Assembly: GCA_002454335.1 (NCBI GenBank)
Contig: DKIP01000113.1
Coordinates: forward strand, 1-23,290
Source of the DNA: Cytophagaceae bacterium UBA6715
GTDB lineage: Bacteria; Bacteroidota; Bacteroidia; Cytophagales; Spirosomataceae
Direction: 5' to 3'
DNA length: 23,290 nt
The translations under genes were made by a program, and so were the position numbers. The notes under the pieces are model-generated. The model was not told where the DNA came from, did not search any database, and saw nothing but the letters and a program-made list of their open reading frames with translations. This document shows positions 15,507 to 22,393 of the stretch, one piece after another (positions within the stretch are counted from its first letter, which is position 1; each line of letters starts with the position of its first letter).

Positions 15507-16745
15507 GTGGATATTTTCGAGAAAGTTGTCAAAAATATGGGACCCATTGGAGCCCATGCACATTATTCCCACCATTATTTCTCATTTCCTAAGTTGACCG
15601 GCGAATTAGGCCCTCGCATGACTTTCATGGGTAAGGAAATGTTAAATTGGTCATTGAACAACTATTTAGGATTAGCCAATCATCCAGAGGTTCGTAAAGC
15701 TGACGCAGACGCAGCTGCAAAATACGGCTTGGCTTATCCTATGGGAGCGCGGATGATGTCAGGAAATACCGACGAACACGAAGAATTTGAAAGACAATTA
15801 GCTGAATTTGTAGGCAAAGAAGATGCTTTTCTACTCAACTATGGTTACCAAGGGGTCATGTCCATCATCGAATGTATGGTAGATCACCGTGACATTATCG
15901 TATATGATGCAGAGTCACATGCTTGTTTGATTGACGGTATTCGTCTTCATAAAGCTAAAATGGGTGATTATTATAAGTTCAATCACAATGACATGGATTC
16001 ATTGCGTAAGAACCTAGAACGCGCAACAAAGAAAACACAAGAAACAGGAGGAGGAATTTTAGTCATTACAGAAGGTGTTTTTGGCATGTCGGGGAAAGTT
16101 GGATCATTAGACAAGATTGTCGATATGAAAAAAGACTTCAATTTCCGCTTATTAGTTGATGATGCACATGGTTTTGGGACCATGGGTGCTAACGGACGCG
16201 GTGTGGGAGAGCATTTAAATTGTACGGAAGGAATTGATTTGTATTTCTCAACCTTTGCGAAGTCAATGGCGGCGATTGGCGCATTTGTTGCGGCACCGAA
16301 AGACATCATCATGTATTTAAAATACAACATGCGTTCACAGACTTATGCCAAGGCACTACCTATGCCTTTCGTTATTGGAGGAATGAAGCGTTTGGAATTA
16401 ATCAAAAAGCATCCTGAATTGCGCGACAAATTGTGGTCGAATGTTCGTGCATTGCAAAAAGGATTAATTGAAAAGGGATTTGATATCGGGGAAACAACCT
16501 CTCCAGTTACGCCAGTATTTTTACATGGCGAATACGATATAAATGCGGTAACAAAACTTGTACGCGATTTACGGGAAAACATGGGCATCTTCTGCAGTAT
16601 TGTTGTATATCCTGTTGTTCCTAAAGGTCAAATCATGTTACGTATTATTCCAACTTCATCGCACACAATTGAAGATATCGACTATACATGTACGTGTTTC
16701 GCAGAAGTACAAAAACGCCTAAAAGCAGGTTTTTATCGTGATTAA
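15507..16745 (+). CDS. Alpha-oxoamine synthase (serine palmitoyltransferase / cysteate acyltransferase-like)
   Basis: A 412-residue PLP enzyme of the family that joins an amino acid to an acyl thioester with loss of CO2 (serine palmitoyltransferase, KBL, BioF, and the cysteate acyltransferases of sulfonolipid synthesis). PLP-site residues are in place: His138 (ESHACLIDG), the DDAHGFGTMG loop (218-227) with Asp and His221, and Schiff-base Lys252 in STFAKSMAAIGAF. The C-terminal LRIIPTSSHT segment with the carboxylate-binding Arg is present. The N-terminal region rich in His and aromatics (AHAHYSHHYFSFPK) is typical of the Bacteroidota branch. The start codon is GTG; no in-frame ATG lies between the promoter and this site. 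Nearest-role candidates are sphingolipid or capnine-type sulfonolipid base formation; the amino-acid substrate cannot be told by eye. Confidence 0.87.
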   Translation: MDIFEKVVKNMGPIGAHAHYSHHYFSFPKLTGELGPRMTFMGKEMLNWSLNNYLGLANHPEVRKADADAAAKYGLAYPMGARMMSGNTDEHEEFERQLAEFVGKEDAFLLNYGYQGVMSIIECMVDHRDIIVYDAESHACLIDGIRLHKAKMGDYYKFNHNDMDSLRKNLERATKKTQETGGGILVITEGVFGMSGKVGSLDKIVDMKKDFNFRLLVDDAHGFGTMGANGRGVGEHLNCTEGIDLYFSTFAKSMAAIGAFVAAPKDIIMYLKYNMRSQTYAKALPMPFVIGGMKRLELIKKHPELRDKLWSNVRALQKGLIEKGFDIGETTSPVTPVFLHGEYDINAVTKLVRDLRENMGIFCSIVVYPVVPKGQIMLRIIPTSSHTIEDIDYTCTCFAEVQKRLKAGFYRD

Positions 16746-16761
16746 AATTGATTTAACGGTC

Positions 16762-16798
16762 AGTTTAAAGTTTTTTTTCACTTTTTAAACTTTTTTTT
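16762..16798 (+). terminator. Probable terminator after the oxoamine synthase gene
   Basis: An 8-bp AT-rich stem AGTTTAAA/TTTAAACT (16762-16769 with 16784-16791) is followed by eight T residues. The stem is weak because it has almost no G-C pairs, but the T-run and the position 17 nt after the stop fit a terminator. Confidence 0.45.
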
Positions 16799-16818
16799 GG
16801 CTTTTTTGTACGTAATAA

Positions 16819-16850
16819 TTTGCGAGCTATGCAAAATTTACTAAATTTCG
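16819..16850 (+). promoter_or_regulatory. Probable promoter of the histone H1-like gene
   Basis: TTTG (16819-16822), 19 nt, then TAAATTTCG (16842-16850), one mismatch from TAnnTTTG. It predicts a leader of about 65 nt before the ATG at 16920. The surrounding sequence is very T- and A-rich. Confidence 0.5.
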
Positions 16851-16919
16851 CTTTATAAACGCTTCAAACAGCGAATAAAGACAATCTAATTTTTTTACAA
16901 CCTAAAAATTCAAATTATT

Positions 16920-17099
16920 ATGAGCAGATTTGCACAAGTGAAAGACCTAATTTTATCATTAGAAGGTGATTTCGAAAAATTCTACGAAAAAGGAAATCAA
17001 GCAGCTGGTACTCGCGTTAGAGGTGGTCTTCAACAATTGAAAACATTAGCTCAAGAAATCCGTACTGAAGTTCAAGAGAAAAAGAACGCAGCGAAATAA
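16920..17099 (+). CDS. Histone H1-like small protein (Hc1-like family)
   Basis: A 59-residue protein beginning MSRFAQVKDLILSLEGDFEKF and ending VQEKKNAAK. It is mostly charged and helical, with a central EKGNQAAGTRVRGGLQQLKTLAQEIR-type stretch (residues 23-48) that I recognise from small Bacteroidota proteins annotated as histone H1-like. That name comes from similarity to the chlamydial Hc1 N-terminal region; here the Lys/Ala-rich DNA-binding tail is absent, so DNA binding is doubtful. Net charge is only slightly positive. The unit is monocistronic: its own promoter-like element upstream and a strong terminator 20 nt downstream. A nucleoid-associated or coiled-coil structural role are both possible. 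Confidence 0.85.
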   Translation: MSRFAQVKDLILSLEGDFEKFYEKGNQAAGTRVRGGLQQLKTLAQEIRTEVQEKKNAAK

Positions 17100-17118
17100 T
17101 TGCAGATTTCTAAGCAAT

Positions 17119-17147
17119 AAAAAAAGCCCGACATCGGGCTTTTTTTT
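17119..17147. terminator. Bidirectional terminator between the histone-like gene and the MaoC gene
   Basis: An AGCCCG/CGGGCT stem with a 4-nt ACAT loop, flanked by an A-run on the left and a T-run on the right, extending the pairing. It works for the plus-strand histone-like gene and for the minus-strand gene ending at 17161. Confidence 0.9.
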
Positions 17148-17160
17148 ATGTTCCAACCTA

Positions 17161-17577
17161 TTAAAAAAGTTCTGCATGCATGACGGAAGCTATACCGTCT
17201 ACCATCAACTTGCCACGTTCCATTTCAAAAACTTGTGTTTTTATTTCAGCTGTGTGTTTGATCTCATTGACAGATTCCACTTCGAACTTTGCTTGATAAG
17301 TCTGCCCTACGTACAAAGGACGCTTAAATTCGGAAACTTGTTTTAAGTAAACACTTCCAGAACCAGGGAATTCCATTCCCATTACACGTGAAAACACACT
17401 TGCAATCAAGGCACCATGAATAATCGGTTTTTTGAAAGATGTACTCGCTGCAAAAGCTTCATCCCAATGTAAAGGATTAAAATCACCAGATATTTTGCAG
17501 AAATCATTTACTTGGTCTTGTGTAAATGAAAATTCAATTTCATAACTATCGCCTACTTTGATCATATTCATATACAT
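17161..17577 (-). CDS. MaoC-like (R)-enoyl-CoA hydratase / dehydratase
   Basis: A 138-residue single hot-dog domain protein of the MaoC/PhaJ type, which adds or removes water across the double bond of enoyl-thioesters. The catalytic Asp32 and His37 lie in the SGDFNPLHWDEAFA motif (30-43), followed by the hydratase PIIHGALIAS segment (51-60); later strands are typical (VYLKQVSEFKRPLYVGQTY). Three in-frame ATGs lie within five codons; the third (17565, MIKVGDSYE) matches the usual N-terminus of the family, so the true protein may be 134 residues. The gene starts 40 bp from a divergent lipid kinase and ends at a shared terminator. Likely acyl-CoA substrates are inferred from family; the pathway is unknown. 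Confidence 0.9.
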   Translation of the reverse strand: MYMNMIKVGDSYEIEFSFTQDQVNDFCKISGDFNPLHWDEAFAASTSFKKPIIHGALIASVFSRVMGMEFPGSGSVYLKQVSEFKRPLYVGQTYQAKFEVESVNEIKHTAEIKTQVFEMERGKLMVDGIASVMHAELF

Positions 17578-17617
17578 TATTTACTAAAATGGCGGTAAAT
17601 TGCGTAAAAATCACTGC

Positions 17618-18472
17618 ATGATTTATTTTATTTACAATCCCAATGCCGGCAACAAAAGTAATAGATATCGACAAAAGTTGATAAATACCTTACAAAAGAT
17701 TCCGAATTCTACCCTATTATTGACAGAACACCCTAATCATGCGAATGAACTAATCAATCAACTTATCCCCCAACATCCCGAGAAAATCATTGCCATTGGT
17801 GGCGATGGGACAGTAAATGAAGTCGGAAATGTATTAAAGGGCACAGAAATTCCCATGGGCATTATTCCTTTAGGCTCAGGCAATGGATTAGCAAGACATC
17901 TAAAGATTCCCATGAATACAGAAAAAGCACTAGAAATTGCTATTCATGGGAAAACAAACTATATTGATGTGTTAGGATGGAACAATCGTGCATTTTTTTG
18001 CACAGCAGGTATTGGATTTGATGCCTATGTTGCTGCTATTTTTCACAAAGGCAATGGACGTGGCTTATTTAACTATATCAAAGCTAGTATCAAAGCAATC
18101 AGATCTTACAATACCACTGAAATTCGCTTTGAACCAGAACTTTCACAAAGATACTTTTCGTTTACAATTGCTAATGCAAATCAGTTTGGGAATAATGCAT
18201 ATATTTCGCCTCTTTCAAATTTGCAAGATGCTCTTTTTGAAATAGTTAAAATAAAAAATGGCAATTTATGGCAAAAAGCCCAACTTGGAATTAGCCTATT
18301 TTCAAAACAAATTCATCGACACGCTTTAGTTGAGATTCTACAAGCTAAATCACTTCAATTTTCATGTAAACCTGGAAGTTATTATCATTTAGATGGAGAA
18401 AGTTTACAAACTGAGTCGGAGGACATTAACATTGAACTACTTCCAGAAAAATTATTGATCGTCCATCCTTGA
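17618..18472 (+). CDS. Diacylglycerol kinase-family lipid kinase
   Basis: A 284-residue member of the DAGK catalytic family (YegS/DgkB/BmrU and sphingosine kinases), which phosphorylates lipid hydroxyls with ATP. The N-terminal domain begins MIYFIYNPNAGN and carries the nucleotide motif GGDGTVNEVGNVL (61-73) and PLGSGNGLARHL (84-95); the C-terminal beta-sandwich contains FCTAGIGFDAYVA (127-139) and the YHLDGES motif (256-262) with the acidic pair used in catalysis. The start at ATG 17618 is chosen: an in-frame TTG 18 nt earlier would add only MRKNHC before the conserved first strand. It is divergent from the MaoC gene and near the oxoamine synthase gene, which makes a sphingoid or other unusual lipid acceptor worth considering; diacylglycerol is the default. 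Confidence 0.92.
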   Translation: MIYFIYNPNAGNKSNRYRQKLINTLQKIPNSTLLLTEHPNHANELINQLIPQHPEKIIAIGGDGTVNEVGNVLKGTEIPMGIIPLGSGNGLARHLKIPMNTEKALEIAIHGKTNYIDVLGWNNRAFFCTAGIGFDAYVAAIFHKGNGRGLFNYIKASIKAIRSYNTTEIRFEPELSQRYFSFTIANANQFGNNAYISPLSNLQDALFEIVKIKNGNLWQKAQLGISLFSKQIHRHALVEILQAKSLQFSCKPGSYYHLDGESLQTESEDINIELLPEKLLIVHP

Positions 18473-18874
18473 CAAACACATAAAAAAGCACACAATACAC
18501 TCTAAATCAGATATTTATAAATAAATATTCAATTTTTAAATGCTTATTTAAAATTTCAAATACGATTTTTATTCAAAAAAAATTGATTTTTTTTTATTTG
18601 ATTTTTTCAAGCAGAAAGCGCTCAGAACGGCAGTATTGTTGAACATTTTTTAGGTCCAAATTTTAACTCATATATTTTTGAGAAATTTAAATTTTTCAAA
18701 TTTGCAACACCCCTGAATTTTACTATTTTTGTCTCCCCGCTCAATAAAAACTTTTTAGTTTTTAGTAGTACCCAACCATTACAAAGAAAATTAAAAAAAG
18801 GTCCAGCCATTCTACCATGGGATAGCTTAACCCAAAGAAACTGTTGACTCAAAAAAACAAAGCGTACAAATTAA
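18473..18874. other. 402-bp AT-rich gap upstream of dnaA
   Basis: No gene is supported here. It holds a perfect 8-bp inverted repeat ATATTTAT/ATAAATAT (18511-18528), an A8/T9 hairpin-like run near 18575-18600 that may end the lipid kinase transcript, several A/T tracts just upstream of the dnaA promoter (18668-18700), the promoter itself, and a leader of about 140 nt. No cluster of TTATCCACA-type DnaA boxes is visible, so an origin is not supported, although the base composition would suit one. Confidence 0.6.
18701..18732 (+). promoter_or_regulatory. Promoter of dnaA
   Basis: TTTG (18701-18704), 19 nt, then TATTTTTGT (18724-18732) is a full match to the Bacteroidota consensus. The predicted start near 18735 leaves a leader of about 140 nt. 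A 7-bp hairpin TAAAAAC/GTTTTTA (18745-18764) lies just after the predicted start. Confidence 0.75.
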
Positions 18875-20317
18875 ATGCATAACGAAGTAAAAGAATTGTG
18901 GAACAAATGTTTGGAGATCATCCGGGGGGATATTTCTGAACAACAATTTTCCACATGGTTTAGCCCAATCGTTCCACTTCGTTTTGCAAACAATACCTTG
19001 ACCATTCAAGTACCATCCCAATTCTTCTATGAATGGCTCGAAGAAAATTATGTAAGTACATTACGCAAAGCCATTGATCAAACTGTTGGGAAACGAGGCA
19101 TGTTAGAGTATTCGATTGTCGTAGATAAAGGTGATCGTAAAAACCCGCCTTTAACATTCAATCTACCGACCATCAACCAACAAAGTGCTAATCATAGCTC
19201 GAGCCCCTATCGAAATGAATCAGCACAACAAGCTCAAAATCCGAATAACCCATTTCAATTCAAGGATTTAGACTCCTTGGAATTAGATTCTTATTTAATC
19301 CCAAAATATACCTTTGATAAATTTATTGAAGGTGATTGCAATCGGCTTGGTCGGGCTGCAGGAATGGCTGTAGCTAACAAACCTGGTTTAACCTCATTTA
19401 ACCCGCTTATGATATATGGCGGTGTTGGATTAGGTAAAACACATTTAATTCAAGCCATTGGAAATGAGATTAAAAATCAATTCCCGGATAAATTTGTCCT
19501 GTATGTATCTACAGAGAAATTTACCAACCAATTTGTAAATGCCATTCGCAATAACTCGATTGAAACTTTTACAAATTTCTATTTGCAAGTAGACGTATTA
19601 ATTATTGATGACGTTCAATTCCTTTCTGGAAAAGAGAAAACGCAAGAAACGTTCTTCAATATCTTCAATCATTTACACCAATCTGGAAAACAAATTATTT
19701 TGTCTTCTGACCGAGCTCCTAGGGATTTAGCTGGCATGGAAGATCGACTACTTAGCCGTTTCAAATGGGGCTTAACAGCCGATTTGCAACAACCGGATTT
19801 TGAAACTAGGATTGCCATTATTCAAAAGAAATTACAAGATGATGGCATCCAAATTAATTTTGATGTCCTTGAGTATTTAGCTCATTCGATTCAAACCAAT
19901 GTACGTGAATTAGAAGGCGTGATTATTTCGTTGATGGCCCAAGCCTCACTAACGCGTAAAGAGATAGATTTAGAACTTGCTAAATCTACACTGAAGAGCA
20001 TCGTAAACGATCAAGAGAAAGAACTAAGTGTTGACAATATCCTCGAGGCTATTACAACCCATTTTGATGTAGATATGGAACTATTAACAGGTAAATGCCG
20101 CAAGAAAGAAACGGTATTCCCCCGTCAAGTAGCCATGTACATGCTGAAAGAACTCACAAACCTTCCTTTGAAATCGATAGGCTATCATTTTGGTGGGCGC
20201 GATCATAGCACAGTTATCCATGCAGTTCAATCCATCTCGGAGGCTATGGAAACTGATAAATCCGTTGAAAAAACGGTTCGTAAATTATTTAATCGATTCA
20301 ATATCGCTTTAAACTAA
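18875..20317 (+). CDS. dnaA: Chromosomal replication initiator DnaA
   Basis: The AAA+ protein that binds and melts the replication origin. Domain I (1-85) begins with ELWNKCLEIIRGDISEQQFSTWF-type residues. A Gln/Asn/Ser-rich linker is domain II (about 90-130). Domain III has Walker A GGVGLGKTH (182-190), Walker B IIDDVQFL (243-250) and the arginine-finger region RLLSRF (291-296). Domain IV has the DnaA-box signature GGRDHSTVIHAVQSI (440-454). The length of 480 is normal. A dedicated promoter and long leader precede it and a bidirectional terminator overlaps its stop codon, so it is monocistronic; dnaN does not follow, unlike the classical dnaA-dnaN order. No DnaA boxes are seen in its promoter region. 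Confidence 0.98.
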   Translation: MHNEVKELWNKCLEIIRGDISEQQFSTWFSPIVPLRFANNTLTIQVPSQFFYEWLEENYVSTLRKAIDQTVGKRGMLEYSIVVDKGDRKNPPLTFNLPTINQQSANHSSSPYRNESAQQAQNPNNPFQFKDLDSLELDSYLIPKYTFDKFIEGDCNRLGRAAGMAVANKPGLTSFNPLMIYGGVGLGKTHLIQAIGNEIKNQFPDKFVLYVSTEKFTNQFVNAIRNNSIETFTNFYLQVDVLIIDDVQFLSGKEKTQETFFNIFNHLHQSGKQIILSSDRAPRDLAGMEDRLLSRFKWGLTADLQQPDFETRIAIIQKKLQDDGIQINFDVLEYLAHSIQTNVRELEGVIISLMAQASLTRKEIDLELAKSTLKSIVNDQEKELSVDNILEAITTHFDVDMELLTGKCRKKETVFPRQVAMYMLKELTNLPLKSIGYHFGGRDHSTVIHAVQSISEAMETDKSVEKTVRKLFNRFNIALN

Positions 20318-20343
20318 AAAAGAGGCCGAAGCCTCTTTTTTTT
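20316..20343. terminator. Bidirectional terminator between dnaA and recA
   Basis: A perfect 11-bp stem AAAAAAGAGGC/GCCTCTTTTTT (20316-20326 with 20331-20341) with a CGAA tetraloop. The T-run follows on plus and the A-run supplies U residues on minus. It starts within the dnaA stop codon and lies 17 nt from the recA stop. Confidence 0.92.
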
Positions 20344-20359
20344 GTTACTTGCCAGAAAA

Positions 20360-21421
20360 TTATTCAGCACCCATTGCTTCTTTATCCATCAAGGCAGAAT
20401 CATCTCCTTTGACCTTTTCTTTAATCTTTGCCTCAATCTCTTCCATCAACTCTGGATTGTCCTTGATTAAATCTTTCACCGCATCACGACCTTGTCCCAA
20501 TCGATTGCCATTATAAGAGAACCATGAACCCGATTTATCAATCACACCTAAATCAACACCCAAATCCAAGATTTCACCAGCCTTCGAAATTCCTTCACCA
20601 TACATGATATCAAATTCTACCACTTTGAATGGAGGTGCTAGTTTGTTTTTTACCACTTTAACACGTGTACGGTTTCCCGTAATCGAATCAGCCGATTCTT
20701 TAATTTGTCCCGCTCTACGAATATCTAAACGAACTGAGGCATAAAACTTCAACGCATTACCACCCGTTGTCGTTTCTGGACTACCAAACATTACACCAAT
20801 CTTATCACGTAATTGGTTGATAAAAATACAGCAACAACCCGTTTTATTGATTGTTCCTGTCAATTTACGTAATGCCTGTGACATTAAACGGGCTTGTAAA
20901 CCCATTTTAGAATCACCCATTTCACCTTCAATCTCCGCTTTCGGAACTAAGGCTGCAACGGAGTCAATAACAATTATATCAATAGCACCTGAACTAATTA
21001 AATGCTCAGCAATTTCTAAAGCTTGCTCACCATTATCCGGTTGAGATATAAGCAAGTTCTCTGTATCGATACCTAACTTTTCCGCATATGAACGATCAAA
21101 CGCATGCTCGGCATCCACAAATGCCGCAATTCCTCCTGCCTTTTGAGCTTCCGCAATACAATGCATCGTCAAGGTTGTTTTACCCGAAGATTCAGGTCCA
21201 TAAATCTCAACGACACGTCCACGAGGTACACCACCAATTCCCAAGGCCAAATCCAATCCCAATGAACCCGTGGATATAACCGGCACATCCATCACTTTAC
21301 TGTCTGATAAGCGCATAACAGTACCTTTACCATAGGCCTTATCTAATTTTTCCAACGTAGTCTGAAGCGCCTTTAATTTCTCAGCTGCTAAGCCTTGAGC
21401 GCCTTCCGATTGTTTTGCCAT
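20360..21421 (-). CDS. recA: Recombinase RecA
   Basis: Forms ATP-dependent filaments on single-stranded DNA for strand exchange and, where present, SOS co-protease action. The 353-residue protein carries the Walker A GPESSGKTTL (75-84), the conserved VDAEHAFD (102-109), the L1 EGEMGDSKMGLQARLMSQAL region (165-184), FINQLRDKIGVMFGSPETTTGG (200-221, covering L2) and the C-terminal acidic tail. Three consecutive cysteines (196-198) sit in the core strand before FINQ, where E. coli has hydrophobic residues. The start at 21421 is followed by a short Gln/Glu/Ala stretch as in relatives. It has its own promoter with an about 60-nt leader containing an inverted repeat. It is convergent with dnaA, separated by a strong terminator. 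Confidence 0.98.
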   Translation of the reverse strand: MAKQSEGAQGLAAEKLKALQTTLEKLDKAYGKGTVMRLSDSKVMDVPVISTGSLGLDLALGIGGVPRGRVVEIYGPESSGKTTLTMHCIAEAQKAGGIAAFVDAEHAFDRSYAEKLGIDTENLLISQPDNGEQALEIAEHLISSGAIDIIVIDSVAALVPKAEIEGEMGDSKMGLQARLMSQALRKLTGTINKTGCCCIFINQLRDKIGVMFGSPETTTGGNALKFYASVRLDIRRAGQIKESADSITGNRTRVKVVKNKLAPPFKVVEFDIMYGEGISKAGEILDLGVDLGVIDKSGSWFSYNGNRLGQGRDAVKDLIKDNPELMEEIEAKIKEKVKGDDSALMDKEAMGAE

Positions 21422-21447
21422 GTTATATTTATTGATAATTTTTGAAT

Positions 21448-21467
21448 AATCTAATTTTCACTAGATT
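21448..21467. repeat. Inverted repeat in the recA leader
   Basis: AATCTA/TAGATT with an 8-nt spacer lies about 15-35 nt downstream of the predicted recA transcription start. It could be a protein-binding operator or a small RNA hairpin. It does not resemble the E. coli LexA box. Confidence 0.35.
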
Positions 21468-21486
21468 TACCCTTCGATAAATCCTA

Positions 21487-21495
21487 ACAAAAATA
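21487..21495 (-). promoter_or_regulatory. -7 promoter box of recA
   Basis: TATTTTTGT on the minus strand, an exact TAnnTTTG match, 65 nt before the recA ATG. The nearest TTTG is about 23 nt upstream, a little wider than the consensus spacing. Confidence 0.55.
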
Positions 21496-21598
21496 GTTAA
21501 TTGACATTAAACTTTAATCAAATTAGTTGATAATCTCATTTAAGATTTGACACAAAAAATTAATACATATATTTATAAAATCGTAGTCTAATAGCCCA

Positions 21599-22393
21599 TT
21601 GAAAACATATCAAAAAATCCTATCAATTAATGTATTTTTATGGGGAATAATTTTGTCATTGAACTTTCAAGTATTAGCACAAGAAATACCGGTCTTTCAA
21701 GCGAATGAGCAGTTAAACTATCGCATTCATTTGGGCTTTATTGAGGCTGCGATGGCCAGTGTCAAGACAAGCAATTCAATTACGAACATTAACAATCACG
21801 CATGTAGAAAAGTGGAAATTTTAGGCCAAACTGTCACTTGGCTAAAATTATTTGCGCCCGTTGAAGATTATTGGTCGGCATATTTAGACATCAATTCCTT
21901 GATGCCTATTAAAACCGAAATGCGCAAAAGAGAAGGCAGATACCGTAAACAAGAACAGGTATATTTTTCGCAAGAATCTGGACAAGCAAAAATACATTCT
22001 CCTCAAAATACGCCCGTTGTCAAAATTTTACCTATTAGCCCTGCTACTTTAGATCTTATCGGGGGCTATTTCTATTTGCGTAACAAAGAATTAGCTTCTA
22101 TGAATATTGGCGAAAAATTAAGTGCCAAAGTACTTGTGGATGGAAGTATTTATGAAATTTGGTTCATTGTTAAGGGATTTGAAACGGTCAACAGTGATTG
22201 GGGACCTGTCAAATGCATTAGAACCTCACTTGTTCTACCTAAAAATAATTTATTTAAGGATGAAGATGCCATCCGACTGTGGATCAGCAAAGATAAATAC
22301 CAAATTCCCTTCAAAATGGAAGTAAATCTAAAAATAGGGTTTTTATCGATTGATTTAACCGAATACAAAATCCAGGGCAAAAAGATTTATTAA
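21599..22393 (+). CDS. DUF3108 exported protein
   Basis: A 264-residue protein of unknown function. The N-terminus is a Sec signal peptide (ILSINVFLWGIILSLNFQ, cleavage after VLAQ near residue 28). The mature part has the DUF3108 pattern of a lipocalin-like beta-barrel: QANEQLNYRIHLGFIEAA (34-51), WSAYLDINSLMPIKTEMRKREG (92-113), SPATLDLIGGYFYLRN (147-162) and the closing IRLWISKDKYQIPFKMEV strand pair. The start codon is TTG: an in-frame stop lies 15 nt upstream, no ATG intervenes, and the next in-frame ATG is after about 50 codons and would remove the signal peptide. It diverges from recA, and its stop overlaps that of the photolyase gene. It is probably periplasmic or outer-membrane associated. 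Confidence 0.88.
   Translation: MKTYQKILSINVFLWGIILSLNFQVLAQEIPVFQANEQLNYRIHLGFIEAAMASVKTSNSITNINNHACRKVEILGQTVTWLKLFAPVEDYWSAYLDINSLMPIKTEMRKREGRYRKQEQVYFSQESGQAKIHSPQNTPVVKILPISPATLDLIGGYFYLRNKELASMNIGEKLSAKVLVDGSIYEIWFIVKGFETVNSDWGPVKCIRTSLVLPKNNLFKDEDAIRLWISKDKYQIPFKMEVNLKIGFLSIDLTEYKIQGKKIY

Noticed and set aside
17380..17396. A CACGTG core with AAAAC on one side, resembling half of a parS site
   Set aside because: Only about 11 of 16 positions fit the parS palindrome and it is inside the MaoC coding sequence. Other CACGTG hits in the window fit no better.
18511..18600. Possible replication origin unwinding element
   Set aside because: It is AT-rich with a palindrome, but no cluster of TTATCCACA-type boxes lies nearby; base composition alone is not enough.
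18622..18852. A 76-codon open frame on the minus strand upstream of dnaA
   Set aside because: It lies across the dnaA promoter and leader, has the composition of translated AT-rich noncoding DNA, and shows no recognisable domain or promoter of its own.
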